Assembly: GCF_000283155.1 (NCBI RefSeq)
Contig: NW_004454195.1
Location: forward strand, 7,021,897-7,085,896
Origin: Ceratotherium simum simum
Lineage: Eukaryota > Chordata > Mammalia > Perissodactyla > Rhinocerotidae
DNA length: 64,000 bases
Direction: 5' to 3'
Shown here: in pieces, positions 23,188 to 34,766 of the stretch
Position numbering within the stretch: position 1 is the stretch's first letter
Layout of the letters: the number at the start of each line of letters is the position of its first letter
Translations under genes and position numbers: made by a program
The notes under the pieces: generated by a model
What the model was told of the DNA's origin: nothing
What the model saw: the letters and a program-made list of their open reading frames with translations, nothing else
Database searches by the model: none

Positions 23188-24094
23188 TAATTTGAAGTTG
23201 GTGCTATTATTTTTCTTCTGGTTAAGGCTGACATTGTGGGTTATGTGGGTTGTATTTGTTTCTCTTGTTGACCTGTATAGTTTTTTAGAGGTTATATTGA
23301 GAGATTCAAATTTAGTAACTTAAGATTCAAATTTATCCCATTTTCCTGGGCTACATGGAAGTCTCTACCAATGTTTTCAACCTAAAAATTTTGTCCCTTT
23401 GATCCAAAATTCTAATATTTAACATTTAATTGATCTAAATATCTTTAAAGTTTCTTGTTTCTCCTATCTTTTTTCCTTTCCCCAGATACGAAATATATGA
23501 AATCTCCAATCTTAAAGCTATCATAGAGTCAAAGCACTCATGAATTATCTAGCCCAGCCTAAACCTACTGTAGGAATCCTTTCTATAATGGATCAAAAAA
23601 AAAAAAAAAGTGAAAATGGCTACTCAGGCTCTGGTTTCTCATTTTCAAATTTTCAAGACAATACAGTCAATATTTAGAAAGTTAGAATTTTGTTTTTTTG
23701 TTTTGGAAGTTCCTTTTTAATAATGTCTGAAAAATATATCTCCTGGGAATTTCTGCCCATTGGTCTCATCTCAACTTGTGGTACCGATATGCAGGCATAC
23801 TTGTGTACTCCAGAGAACACAGGATGGTACAGAATAAACACAAAAGCTCTTCCCTGAAGAAATGAAAGGAAGAAAGAAAAACCATTATTTCGCATTATAC
23901 CAACACAAACATATTTTATGAAGTAGAATGTAACATTTGGATAATATTTTTAAATGAAACATGAGTTCTCAAAAAAATTTGACAAGCATCATTGAGGATA
24001 CTTTAGTGGAAAATCTGAGAAGCACTTCTCATCTAGAGTAACAGATTAAAATTGTCTTGCATATAGATTGTACATATGACCTCCAGTGTTTTTC
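23188..24094. other. Unrecognised AT-rich sequence
   Basis: Contains a poly-A run (23,597-23,610) and a short direct repeat, agattcaaattta, near 23,303 and 23,325. No gene or clear repeat family. Confidence 0.45.
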
Positions 24095-24560
24095 ATACTG
24101 AACCTCTTAATCTCAAGTTTGTGTGCCCAATGCACAGTGAACCACTCACTGAGCCATTGGTGCTTGGAGATGGAGAAAGGTTTTATTCAAACTGGCCAAA
24201 ACAAGAAGGCAAGAGGATGGGTTCTCTCAGATCCACCTTAACAATAGAAGAAAGCAGGGGTGGGGGTGTTATAGAGCTAAGGGGCCCTTGGGCAATCTGA
24301 CTTCTGGGCATCAATGGCAGCTGGGGGCCAGCCATATGGCGATCACAACCTCCCTAAAGGCATTCTCTTTCTTCTGCAAAACAGCTCACAAATCCTCGTG
24401 ACCCCTGAGTCACCCCTCAGGTTAAACAAGAAAACAGCAAATTGACAAGATTCATCTATGTCTGTGTTGGGAACAAGGTCGAAAGGCAATCATGTTCTTA
24501 TTGAATATCTACAGTAACCCTCAGGTACCCAGCTTCATTTTCAAGTCCCCTATAAATTAT
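24095..24560 (-). mobile_element. Probable retroviral LTR, antisense
   Basis: On the minus strand, AATAAA (near 24,185) is followed by 'cctttctccatctccaagc', the layout of a gammaretrovirus-like U5. The plus-strand left end could be 'tgtgtgcccaatgcacag'. No TG...CA pair with matching flanks was found, so the boundaries and class are tentative. Confidence 0.45.
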
Positions 24561-25048
24561 CAGTTCATAATCAGCATTCTTATTTTCCCCATATAGAGTT
24601 GTTCTCTATATGACATAGTTTTCACAGTCCCAACTATCCCAGTCTTACTTTTCTATTTACTTCCTGTTTGCAATAAAGTAAAATTCCTAGAGTGGTTATC
24701 ATACTCCAGATATCACTGTCTTGACATGAGTACAGCCATGTTTGGCCACTCCATTGACCTACAGCCAGCAGCACAAAAAGAAATATAAAAGCTGCTTTCT
24801 GTGTGGTGGGAACTGGTCCTTCTCCCATGGAGATAGTTGCAATGTGTAAAAATTTCAAGGCCCTTTGGGTGCCGCAGCCTGGGACAGACTGGCCATCTGT
24901 GCCGGGCTGGGACGATAACCAGGGTAACCATGCACATACACAACTACTGGGCTGGGACGATAGCCAGGGGTCTTAGTGCACGTACGCCACTGATAACCAT
25001 TTGTGCATGGGAACACAAAATGCTTGCTCTGTAAATTCTGTAACAGCT

Positions 25049-25057
25049 TATAAAAAA
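25049..25057 (+). promoter_or_regulatory. TATA box of the LTR
   Basis: tataaaaaa in the expected position of an LTR promoter. Transcription would start about 25-30 bp downstream. Current activity is unknown. Confidence 0.6.
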
Positions 25058-25467
25058 CTGCTGGAGACTGAGACCTAGTGAGAGTTCCACCTGTGGAAGG
25101 GACGCCTTGCCCAGGACGTGTGATCCTCGCCCAGCCGTGTCGATTGACAGGACTCTCCCGGCAGTGGGGCGTGGATGTTGTGAGTAATTGATTTATTGTG
25201 AAGTAATTGAGCTGACGTATTCTTGTTTCAGTCAACCTGGTGTTTCTCTTTCCAGTTGATTTGTGTCATTTCCCTTCAGTCGATCTGGTGTTTCCCTTTC
25301 CTATCAATCTGATGTTTTTCCCTCTTATTATATGACCTATTTGAATCTGCTGCTATCTCAGCCGATGTGGATGTTTTCCCTTTGCAGTCGAGCTGGTGTT
25401 TTCTCCCTCTTATTATTTGACCTATTCGGATCTGTTTGCGGACTATCGCCTTTACTATCCTCTATAT

Positions 25468-25473
25468 AATAAA
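25468..25473 (+). terminator. Polyadenylation signal of the LTR
   Basis: AATAAA about 80 bp before the LTR end, followed by a T/G-rich stretch (25,486-25,502), as expected at an R/U5 border. Confidence 0.65.
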
Positions 25474-25696
25474 ATATACCTTCAGTCCATTTGTTTGGAG
25501 TGGAAAGTTTCTTTTACATCTCCCATCGAATCCCCGAACCTCTCATAACAATCACCAAATATTCTTACATGATCTGAACTTTATATATGCTTTTACGTGT
25601 GCAGTCTAACGTTTAATTAGGACTGTTTTTTAACTCTTGAATCCCACAGTTGGTTCTTATTGCATTTGTTACTCCTAGGTATTTCTTTTATTTTTT

Positions 25697-25835
25697 AATT
25701 GCAGTCACGTTGGTTTATAACATTGTATAAATTTCAGGTGTACATCATTATACTTCCATTTCTGCATAGATTACATCATGTTCACCACCCAAATACTAAT
25801 TACAATCCATCACCACACCACAAGTGCCTAAATTT
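25697..25835 (-). mobile_element. L1 3' UTR fragment, antisense (same family as 39.5 kb)
   Basis: It matches the 3' UTR of the L1 at 39,489 nearly base for base: 'gtttataacattgtataaat', 'aggtgtacatcattatactt', 'gcatagattacatcatgttc'. Only the terminal ~140 bp are present, a very short 5'-truncated insertion. Confidence 0.9.
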
Positions 25836-26011
25836 CTGATATGCATTGAGCTGTGTGTGTGTGGATATGTAAGTGTATCTATGTATTTTTATATACATAC
25901 ATACCTAAAAATACTTACATAACTAATTACTTAAATATAAAATTTGATATTTGTTCACTTAAGTTTTGCCTTGTCAATCTCAATTCCTTTTCCTAACTAT
26001 TTAGATAATTT

Positions 26012-26250
26012 CTTTTTTGTGTGTGTGAGGAAGATTAGTCCTGAGCTAACATCTGATGCCAATCCTCCTCTTTTTGCTGAGGGAGATTGGGCTAACATCC
26101 ATGCCCATCTTTCTCTACTTTATATGGGACGCCTCCACAGCATGGCTTGACAAGCAGTCCACTGGTGTGCACCCGGGATCCGAACCGGTGAACCCCGGGC
26201 TGCCAAAGCAAAGCATGTGCACTTAACCGCTACGCCACCAGGCCGGTCCC
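26012..26250 (-). mobile_element. ERE SINE, antisense, 15-bp target duplication
   Basis: Standard order: T-rich end, 'gaggaagattagtcctgagc', 'ccgggatccgaaccggtgaa', then 'cgccaccaggccggtccc'. The flanks ctatttagataattt (25,997-26,011) and ctattgagataattt (26,251-26,265) match except for one base. Confidence 0.94.
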
Positions 26251-26329
26251 CTATTGAGATAATTTTAAATCTTGAACCCAAAACCAAGCATGCAGGTAGG
26301 AGTGGAGACGAAAGTTGTTATGAACAAAG

Positions 26330-26425
26330 TACTTGCATTTTTTATGTATCAAGCCTAATGCTATCCAAGTCACTTACAAAAATATTATTTCCTTAAACCA
26401 GTCTTATGTATTGCCCCTACAATGC
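26330..26425 (-). mobile_element. Possible MIR fragment, antisense
   Basis: 'gtatcaagcctaatgctatc' then 'tatttccttaaaccagtctt' loosely follows the antisense MIR. Weak. Confidence 0.35.
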
Positions 26426-26955
26426 AGGTAGGTTTCCCATAGGTTAGAAAAATATGTTTTTTAAGTAGTGATTTAATTTCCTGATTTAAAAATATGGTGA
26501 ATTGAACATACCTAGATAGAAGCCCAGTGGCATTCAGCTACAGGCCTCCCTCCAGGTAGATATCAATCTCTGTGACAAAACTATGTATTCAGCTGTTGGG
26601 TTGTCTATGAAACCACCTCACTTTATTACTCTCTGTCTCACATTTCTCCATCTGGTCCACAAGAATATTACAAAATACTTTGCTTATATGGTGTTTCTTT
26701 TTTGAGTTGTTAGACTCCAATGGATGCTTATTAACTAAAGGTATGGTTTCTCCACACTACATCCTTCTGGGGAACAAAAAACAAAAGTAGGTTCAGCATA
26801 AACCCTAGTGAATAACTTGAAGTTGGGATCTCAGAATAAAGCATTTGGCTTTAAATGGACACTGGGAGGAACAGGAGAATTTTCCTTTAGTCAACTATGA
26901 AAGATTTGGTCAATAGAAAATCAACAACAACTTTCTTATTAAGAAATAATGGTGC
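26426..26955. other. No recognised feature
   Basis: Unique AT-rich sequence. Confidence 0.45.
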
Positions 26956-26959
26956 TTGA

Positions 26960-27500
26960 AACAAGGGCTTCCTTGAATGATGTTAAAGGCACACATATCA
27001 CTGAAAAAAATCAAAAGGTTTTTTTAAAATCAGAATACTCAGCAACAGTGCCAAGAATCTAGTTATGATACATAGAAAGTCATCATGGACAATTGCTCCT
27101 GACATAGAAACAAGAAAGAAGGCAGAAAGGAAAGACAAAGTACCAAAAAATAGATGGGACAAATAGCAGAATGGCAGACATAAACTCAACAATACTTGTG
27201 TTATATGTAATTGGACTAAACAGTCCAAGTAAAGACAGACTGTATTGCAAAAAAATGACCCAACTATATTCTTTTTACAAGAGATATATTATTAAATATG
27301 TATCAAAGATATGAGACACATGGGTTGAGAGTAAGAGAATAGAAAAAGCTATACCATGCAATCCATAATCATAATCATGGTTATATTATTATCAGGTAAA
27401 GGAGACCTCAAGACAAGGAAAAAGTCAAGTCAGGAGGATATAGCAATCCAAACATATGAATGTACCTAGCAACTTACCTTCAAAATACTGCTGAACAGAT
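26960..27500 (+). mobile_element. Decayed L1 ORF2, endonuclease-domain region
   Basis: 'tgtaattggactaaacagtc', 'acccaactatattctttttac' and 'ctataccatgcaatccataa' correspond to the ORF2 endonuclease part in consensus order. Stops and indels break every frame. Confidence 0.72.
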
Positions 27501-27629
27501 GCTCAGGAACCAACTTTCTTCTGACATCTGATTTTCTGTTAGAGACTATAGAGTACTAAGTGTAAGAGTCTTTCTCTCCAGCAGATTTTTATTGGTATTA
27601 ACATATTTCTTAACAAGAAATATCCCTGG

Positions 27630-27900
27630 GAAGGTGCCTCACCCATCTTTAATAATAACAATGACGATAACAGTAAATGCAATTACTGCTACTGGTGTTT
27701 GCATGCTTCCTATCTTCCAGGTACTATGCCAAGAAGTTTACCTACATTTTCCATGAAGATGTTATTACTTTTTTCCTTCCTCTAAGATGAGGAAAGTAAA
27801 GATTATGAAGAGGTTAAAGGATTTTTCAAATGGTCATATTGCTAGCAGATGACTAGGCTAGGATTTGAAGTTCTTAACTGCCACATTGACATCTTAAAGG
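27630..27900 (-). mobile_element. MIR SINE, antisense
   Basis: 'ttccaggtactatgccaaga', 'cctctaagatgaggaaagta' and 'cagatgactaggctaggatt' follow antisense MIR order with strong drift. Confidence 0.65.
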
Positions 27901-28269
27901 GAATTATTCTAATGAGCGAACAGGTTTTCTCTTTCTAATAACTACTTAAATAATTCAGCCATTTGATTTGAGATAGAGAAGAAGAGAAAAAAATTGAAGA
28001 TCAGGAATTGTGGAAGAAGGCAGACCAAATGAAGGGAATATTATGGTGTGTAATATGATGTCCATAAATTCCTGGGAGTAAGGAGGAATTGAATCATAAT
28101 GAGGGTACAAAGACAGGTGGGAATCAAAAGATAAATAATTTTGCCTTGGGTCAGTGTTCCCAACATTTAGAGAGCAACCAATATTGGCACAGTAACAGCA
28201 CCTTGTGTTGCTCGTTAATGCCTAAGACTTCCCTTGAGATAAATGTACCATTTTATGACACTAAAAAAG

Positions 28270-28956
28270 AGTGAAACCCTCCCTTAATACTGAATTGTGG
28301 AGAGAATTGTGGTTAGTTGAGTCTATAGACGTATACATTTATCACTACCTTCTCCCAAACACTACTGAAATGACAAAAGTAGTATAAAAAAAGTTAAAAA
28401 TTCTCACAGACAAAGAGAATGGGAAGGAGACAACAGCAAACTAGAAATGTCAACTAATTTTTGGGAGACAGAAACAGGATACAGGAGTGACGTTGACTTA
28501 AGTCAGAGCAAAAGAAGCACGAACCTGTGGAACCCAATAGGGTAAGATCAACGAGAAGCAAATTGGTTCATCCCGGAAGAACCTTTAAAAGGTTCAGGAA
28601 TTGGAAACTAAGGTGTTATACAACATGAAGTTTAAGTTTGGAGGTGAGAAAAGGGAAACTGACTTTTAAAATATGTATAAGAAGCAGTTAAACTCTCATG
28701 TTCTCTCTTCTGCCTCATGCTTCAAGGTAAATACCCATTTCCTATTCTTATAGAAGACTAAGGGTCTCTTTCCTAAAGAAATTGAACCATAAATGCTCCA
28801 CCTTGAAGACATCAGGCATGACTGAAAGCAAGGATAAGGTGCTAGATGGAAAAAAAAAAGAGATTAAATCTGTTTACTGCAAAGGTGACACAAGCCTTAC
28901 AATCTCTTCCTCCATCCAGTTGCCAGAATGCCTGCAGACTGGATAACAACCCCTTG
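28270..28956 (+). mobile_element. HAL1/L1 ORF1-type LINE, 5' segment
   Basis: 'ctcccaaacactactgaaat', 'tctcacagacaaagagaatg' and 'aaaaggttcaggaattggaa' recall the 5' part of a HAL1-like (ORF1-only) LINE. The element is broken at 28,962 by an LTR and appears to resume at 29,518. Confidence 0.55.
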
Positions 28957-28961
28957 AGCAT

Positions 28962-29512
28962 TGTGGTTGACAGCCTTCCAAAATAGTTCCAAATAATCCC
29001 TGTCTCCTGGCATTCACACCCTTATGTAATAGACGTCCTCTGTATCTGGGTTGGACCTAGTAACTCACTTCTAACAAATAAAATATGGCAAAAGTGATGG
29101 AAAGATTAGGTTATAAAAGACTATGAATCTCATCTTGCTGGCACTCTCTCTCTCTTGTCTTCTTGGCCTGCTTACTTTAATGAAATAACTCATCATGTTG
29201 GAGAGATTCAAGAAATGGGGCAGCCAACACACAGCAAGGAACTGGGGTGCTCAGTCCAAGAATCCATAGGGGATTGAATCTTGCCAACAACCTCGTAATT
29301 GAGTTTGGAAGAAGGTCCTTCCCCAGTCGAGTCTTGAGATAACTAGAGCCCTAGTCCAACACTTCAATTGTAGCCTGTGAGAGACCCTAAAACAGAGGAG
29401 CCAGCGAGGCATGCCCAGATTCCTGACACACAGAAACTGTAGGATAATAAATGTTGTTTTAAGCTACTACATTTTGGAGTAATATTTTATGCAGCAATAG
29501 ATAACTAATTCA
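28962..29512 (+). mobile_element. MLT1B-like MaLR LTR, complete
   Basis: It starts TGTGGTTGACAGCCTTCC and ends 'gcagcaatagataactaatt' plus CA. The body has 'tcctggcattcacaccctta', 'gagttggaag'-like and 'tgacacacagaaactgt' segments in consensus order. The flanks agcat and ggcat are a 5-bp duplication with one change. It sits inside the HAL1-type element, so it inserted later. Confidence 0.86.
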
Positions 29513-29517
29513 GGCAT

Positions 29518-31390
29518 TTTGGGACATCCCTCTATCAGAAAATTCAGTGACCAAGAGAAAAGACCTGCAGAAATGGACATTTAATGGACGGGCAACAAGA
29601 AAAAAAAGCCTGGCCACCCTCCAATGAAGTCCACGAGCCAATAACTGCTGCACATTGATACAGAGCTACAAAACAGCTCTTTAATATGAACAGGCAGCCG
29701 AGGATCACCAGAAGTTGACTGAAATTTCCAACATGGAAGGCAGGCTAAAACAAATATACAAAAGAAACCTTAAGGAAACAGAAACAATTCAGAAAATAGG
29801 TGAAAAGTTAAGCTACAAACAGATTAAAATTACTATCCTCAGGAAGATAAGAAGAGATACTGCATCTACGAAACAAGAAGAGAATTCTAGAAGGAGAAGA
29901 AAAGAAGAATGAGGAGGGGGAGCAGGAAGAAGAAGAGGAAGAGAAAGACAAAGAAAAAGGAGAAGGAGGAAGATAGGGAAGTGAAAAGAGAAGAAGACAA
30001 ACAAAAATGGTCTTTAGAAAATAAAAATGACTGCTGAAATAGAAAATTTAATGAGATTGAAAATATAATTGAGGAAAAATCTGAAACTATAAAAGGAAAG
30101 GGAGAGAAATGGGTTATATGAGATAGAAGGAAAAAAAATAGATGAGCCAGGAGGTTTAGTATCTGACTCATAAGAGTTCCAAAAAGAGATACAAAAGGCG
30201 GGATTAATTAAAAAATATAAATTAAACTTTCCCAGACTAGAAAACATGCTTCTCCAGATAGAAAGAGGCCCACTGGAGAGCTCAGAAAAATGATAAAAAA
30301 TAAACCACAGTAAGATACATAATCATGAAATTTCAGAACATCACAGATCAATAGAACCTAACTGTTTCCTAGGAGAGTAGATATAGATCATTTGCTAATA
30401 ATCTGGTATAATAATAGCATTGGAATTTTCAAAAGCAACATTAGAAGCCAAAAGACTTCAAAATTCTGTGGGAAACTAATTCTCAACCACAATTCAATAC
30501 CTAGCCAATCAATTGACTGTGAGGGCAGAGTAACCTTATATGCAAGGTCTAAAAAAGTTGTACACAAAGTTCCTTTATACAGGAAACTATTGAAAGTTGT
30601 GCACCAACAAAATGAGGGAATAAATCAAGAGAGAAGAGGATCCAGTTATGAGGGTATTCAATAAGGGAAAAAGAATAAGATAATCTTAGAATAAAGGAAA
30701 AAGAAGTGCCAAGAAATAGCTCTATAGCAAGTCTAGAAAGGATGCTGACTAGATGGGAACTAGTGGATTACAGGCCCCAACAGAGGAAAAACAGAATCTA
30801 ACAGTCTACCTGATCATTGTACTGAGCAGCTGTTGGAGATACGAGAAAAAACTGTTGGATACATGAGAAGAATTAGAATTAGTGTCACACAAATTAAGCA
30901 AATAAAAAATTGGAGACAATTTTTAACTGCAGGAAAAAAAGTTTTAGAAGAAGAAAACCTCAACCGTAGAATGTTATATGACTCAGCAGTAAACAGTATT
31001 TCATGAAATATTATGCTATTTCATAATCACAAAATGTATACTCTAAAAAATCTTTAATCAAATATTTGGAATATAGTTACATTAGAAAGAAAGAACAGGA
31101 AAATACAGTGAGGAACAGAGGTGTAGGAGAGATAAAGCCTCATATACCATAAAAGGAATGTGATAAAATATCACTAAAAATGATGAATCAAGAAATAGCA
31201 ATATAGGAATATTATTTATAATGTGAAATGGAATTACCTATGAGAAAGATAAAATAACTGAAAGTGGTTTTCTTTGAGATGCGAGATAGGTGGAGGAAAG
31301 GACTGGTGTTCTTTATTGTAAGCCTTTTCATTCGTCTTAAACAATATGCATGTATTACCTTAATTAAAAACAGCTTTAAAGACAAGCAAA
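29518..31390 (+). mobile_element. HAL1/L1 ORF1-type LINE, 3' segment
   Basis: An ORF1-derived order can be followed: a K/E-rich coiled-coil remnant (29,715-29,912), 'tttcccagactagaaaacat', 'gatacataatcatgaaattt', 'attctcaaccacaattcaat', 'ctgtgagggcagagtaacct', and 'aggaaactattgaaagttgt'. All frames are broken. HAL1 elements carry ORF1 and lack ORF2, and no RT sequence is seen here. Confidence 0.65.
29870..29998 (+). repeat. GA-rich purine tract inside the LINE
   Basis: Dense (GAA/GGA)-like units without a fixed period. The antisense strand gives long low-complexity F/L/S frames (29,813-30,247), which are artefacts of this tract. Confidence 0.85.
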
Positions 31391-31699
31391 ACAGAATTAC
31401 AGTAATCTGTTTCTCTCAAAGGATGTTCCAAATCTACAATTAAATGAAAAAGCCATGATGCATCTTAATGTATGTGGTAAATTTCTTAATTTTAATAAAA
31501 TCAAAAAGAAATACACTTTATATGTGTATAAGTGAAAGAGTATAGACAATATTGAAAAATACACACATGTTGATTCTGATATATTGGGGAGGAATAGAAT
31601 TAGAGTGAAGGAGAAGGGAGATCATTAATTTCCATGCAAACCTTTAACATTTGACTGGTTATAAATGTTAAAGTTAAAAACTCAATTGTTTAGATCTTG
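31391..31699. other. Unassigned, possibly more LINE sequence
   Basis: AT-rich and between two LINE pieces. No landmark is clear enough. Confidence 0.35.
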
Positions 31700-32096
31700 A
31701 ACCAGATGATTTTTTTTTCCTATAAAGGACTTTAGTGGGACAATTGGTGAAATTCGAATAAATTCTGTAGATTAGATAAAAGTACTATATCAAGGTTAAT
31801 TTCCTGATTTTGATAATTATGCCATTGTTATGTAAGAGAATGCCCTTGCTTTGGAAATATTTAGGAGTAAAAGGAGCTTTATGTCTGCAATTTACTCTCA
31901 ATTCAGAAAAAAAAATACATATATATATAAATACAAAGAGAGATAGATACAGAGAGAAAAAGAGAAAAATAAAACAAATATAGTAACATTTGGGAGAATC
32001 TGGAGGAAAAGTTTAAGGGAATTTTTTGTCCTATTTCGGCAACATTTTTGAACACCTAACGTTATTTCAAAATAAAAAGTAAAAAAAAAAAAAAAA
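31700..32096 (+). mobile_element. L1M-type 3' terminus with A-tail
   Basis: 'ggactttagtgggacaattg', 'ttaatttcctgattttgata' and 'gttatgtaagagaatgccct' match a familiar old L1 end. TA and GA runs lie at 31,918-31,965, and the end is 'tatttcaaaataaaaagt' plus poly-A. Confidence 0.68.
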
Positions 32097-32755
32097 GAAA
32101 TTTAACCATATGCAAAAAGACTCTTAAGTTACTCTCAGGAATACATCCTTGAGATTGAGACAAAAATACTATCTTTTTGTCACAGTGTTATTAGCAAGGT
32201 CCCACCATCAGATATTCATTACAAAAATCATTTGAGAGCCAAGATGTCTGTGTTCTTCCTAAGACAGAAGGAAGTTAAAATGACAAATGGGACTCACCAC
32301 CCTGAAGTGGTTTAAAGAAAATGCACTATAATTGTTTTAGAAAGAATTATTTAGAAAGGAAAGTATTTTTTGCTCTGCTTCTCATATTGCGTCTATATCA
32401 GACAAGTCAATCTTACTAAAGATAATTGAAATGGGATTTTAAAGCATACTTTTTTTTTAGGTGCTTCGAGAACCCTCAATAAATTGAAATGGAGACAGTT
32501 CCCCCAGATATATACTTGGAGTAATTGTTTTTTAAACTTTATTGAAGGCATGTCTGAACTAGGTCAGAGTTTTGTGTGTGTTAACATTTTTAAATATTTT
32601 ATTCTTCTTCAAGGACAGCCACTGATTCCAAGTCAAAATTATTGATGGACAAGCAAATAGTACTGGATGGTAAGCTCTATTTAATTGCTCCTCAGATCTA
32701 CCCACTGAAAACTGAAGTCTTTATATTAAAAAGTTTAGACAGTCACCAATAGGCA
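32097..32755. other. Unique sequence, nothing recognised
   Basis: No gene or repeat supported. Confidence 0.45.
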
Positions 32756-32759
32756 CATA

Positions 32760-32955
32760 TTCTCTCTGTTAGAATCTGCTTCTTTGGGTATTGCTTTATT
32801 TATATATGCAAGAGATATGATGTGTGGGAAGTGCTTACTTAGCTGGGTAATTTGGGTAAGTCAGTTTGTTTCTCTGGATGTCACTTTTCCTCATCATTAA
32901 AAAGAAGAGCATTGGACTAGATGACTTCAAGTTCCTTTTCAGCTCTAACAATACT
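32760..32955 (+). mobile_element. MIR-type SINE relic
   Basis: 'gggtaatttgggtaagtcag', 'cacttttcctcatcattaaa' and 'attggactagatgacttcaa' are in MIR-related consensus order. Confidence 0.7.
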
Positions 32956-33638
32956 TGTATTAGTCAGAGTTCTCCAGAGAAATAGAACCAACAGGATGTG
33001 AAAAGAGAGAGAGAAAGATTTATTTTAAGAAATTGGCTCACAGTATCTTGGAGGTATAGGTCCAAAATCTGCAGAGTAGGTTGGCAGGCTGGAGACCCAA
33101 GGAAGAGTTGCAGTTTGAATCCAAAGGCAGTCTAATGGCAGAATTCCTTCTCGGTTGGGGGAGGTCAGTCTTAGTTCCATTAGGGTCTTCAACTGATTGT
33201 ATGAGGCCCACCCACATTTTGGAGGGTAATCTGCCTCACTCCAGATCCACCAATTTAAATGTCTTTGTTTTTTGTTTTTTGTTTTTTTTGTGCGAGGAAG
33301 ACCAGCCCTGAGCTAACATCCAATGCCAATCCTCCTCTTTTTTGCTGAGGAAGACTGGCCCTGGGTTAACATCCATGTCCACCTTCCTCTACTTTATATG
33401 GGACGCCGTCACAGCATGGCTTAACAAGCGGTGCATTTGTGTGCGCCCGGAATCCGAACCAGTGAACCCCGGGCCGCCACAGCGAAGCACGTGCACTTAA
33501 CCACTTGCGCCACCGGGCCGGCCCCTTAAATGTTAATCTCATCCAAAAAACACCTTCACAGAAACATCTAGAATAACGTTTAACCAAATATCTGAGCACC
33601 ATGGCCCAGCCAAGTTTCACATAAAATCAATCATCATA
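32956..33638 (-). mobile_element. MaLR/ERVL-class LTR, antisense, with nested ERE
   Basis: The plus strand begins 'tgtattagtcagagttctcc', passes 'gattgtatgaggcccaccca', and ends 'cataaaatcaatcatcata'. The exact 5-bp flanks atact (32,951-32,955 and 33,639-33,643) support retroviral integration. The terminal CA has become TA. An ERE interrupts it at 33,263-33,525. It is the same family as 43,421-43,801; the family name is uncertain. Confidence 0.82.
33263..33525 (-). mobile_element. ERE SINE, antisense, inside the LTR
   Basis: A T-rich tail with TTTTTTG units precedes 'gaggaagaccagccctgagc' and the head 'gcgccaccgggccggcccc'. ttaaatgt is duplicated at 33,255-33,262 and 33,526-33,533. It is younger than the LTR it splits. 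Confidence 0.95.
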
Positions 33639-34752
33639 ATACTTTATGTTATAATTACTTTAAAAGTCAAAAACAGTGTGAGAAGCATTGTTACACTTTT
33701 CTTACAAAAAGGCCTACGAGACTCCACCACAAATCCTGGGAAAACCTTGTAGTTTTTAAACAGCTGAGATGCTCTTTATCAATGTGTTTGAGCCATGTTA
33801 TGGAGTGAAATTAGCTCTTAAATAGCATTTTCAGCTACCAACAGGCATCTTATACAATGTCAAAATACAGTGACTTCAAGAAAAGATACTGAATCCTACT
33901 ATTGAATCCACCTCATATCTACTAAAGATAGTTCTGGCCTAAGTCTCAAAATGTAGATCTGGAAAGAATTCAGAGGCCTATTATCTGTTATCTTTATAGA
34001 ACTGTATGTACTGACTTCCTTAGTAGGGATTCCAACCCATCATTTCAGTGTTGTGACATCATATTTGGAGTAAGCGTAACTCATAGCAGTATTCTCATCA
34101 CAGTATAAGGAATTATTTATCTCAGCAATAAAACTGCATTAACTAGTAATCACGTTATCACTTATTTAAAAATAAGAAGATAGTTTTAAAGTAAAAGAAT
34201 AATAGCAATGTGATATTAATACTGCTAAAGGAAAATATGAATCTCGTTTATTTATAATCGAAAAGATAATCTCATTTATTTATTTATAAATCTTGTATAT
34301 ATAATAGTCTTTTGACTGTTTTTCTCCCAAGGATTCTAATATCTTGGGATATAGAACCAACCATTAAGCAAGCAACAATGAGGCCTTCACTAGTATTCCC
34401 TCATTATCACAAAATAACTCTGAACACATTCCATTTTAATCACTGCAGTGCCCAACGAGAAAAGGTAAGTGAAATAAAAAACCACAATTTGAGAACATAG
34501 CACACCCCGATCTGGACATTTCTTAGTCCTTTGCTCACATATGAACCTAAGGACTTTGGTTATAAAGGCAAGAAAAAACACATGTGGTAGTCTAGTTCCA
34601 GACTTCTCAGCAAGATTAACTTTCTTGAGATTAAAATGAGTGATGAATGACCTTCAGAAGGCCTTTTGGTTTGCCTGTACGTCCTCCGATGAGTCTGAGT
34701 GAAGACAGTGGAGGTCAGTGTTGAACCGCCACCCCGTGCGTTATTTAGCAGG
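33639..34752. other. Unique sequence, nothing recognised
   Basis: AT-rich; TTTATTTATTTA-type words near 34,248-34,290. Short frames only. Confidence 0.5.
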
Positions 34753-34766
34753 GTTGACTAGTTCTT

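Larger units (their letters stand above)
24717..25550 (+). mobile_element. Complete 834-bp retroviral LTR, apparently solo
   Basis: It starts TGTCTTGACATGAG and ends CTCATAACA, short inverted termini of TG...CA type. atcac is repeated at 24,712-24,716 and 25,551-25,555, a 5-bp duplication. A TATA box lies at 25,049 and AATAAA at 25,468, so the U3/R/U5 order is plausible. U3 has a 21-bp unit repeated at 24,904 and 24,949. R has five related 'agtcgatctggtgttt'-like units (25,230-25,409) and a duplicated 30-bp block (25,320 and 25,405). No gag, pol or env sequence is nearby. Family not recognised; it could be lineage-restricted. Confidence 0.82.

Noticed and set aside
24855..25235. 126-codon antisense frame
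   Set aside because: It lies wholly inside the LTR at 24,717-25,550, antisense to it, and has no protein similarity I recognise.
24095..25555. Possible provirus with two LTRs
   Set aside because: The two LTR-like segments are in opposite orientation, do not resemble each other, and no gag, pol or env remnant lies between them.
29813..30247. Overlapping minus-strand frames rich in F, L and S, resembling membrane proteins
   Set aside because: They are translations of the complement of a GA-rich low-complexity tract inside a LINE.
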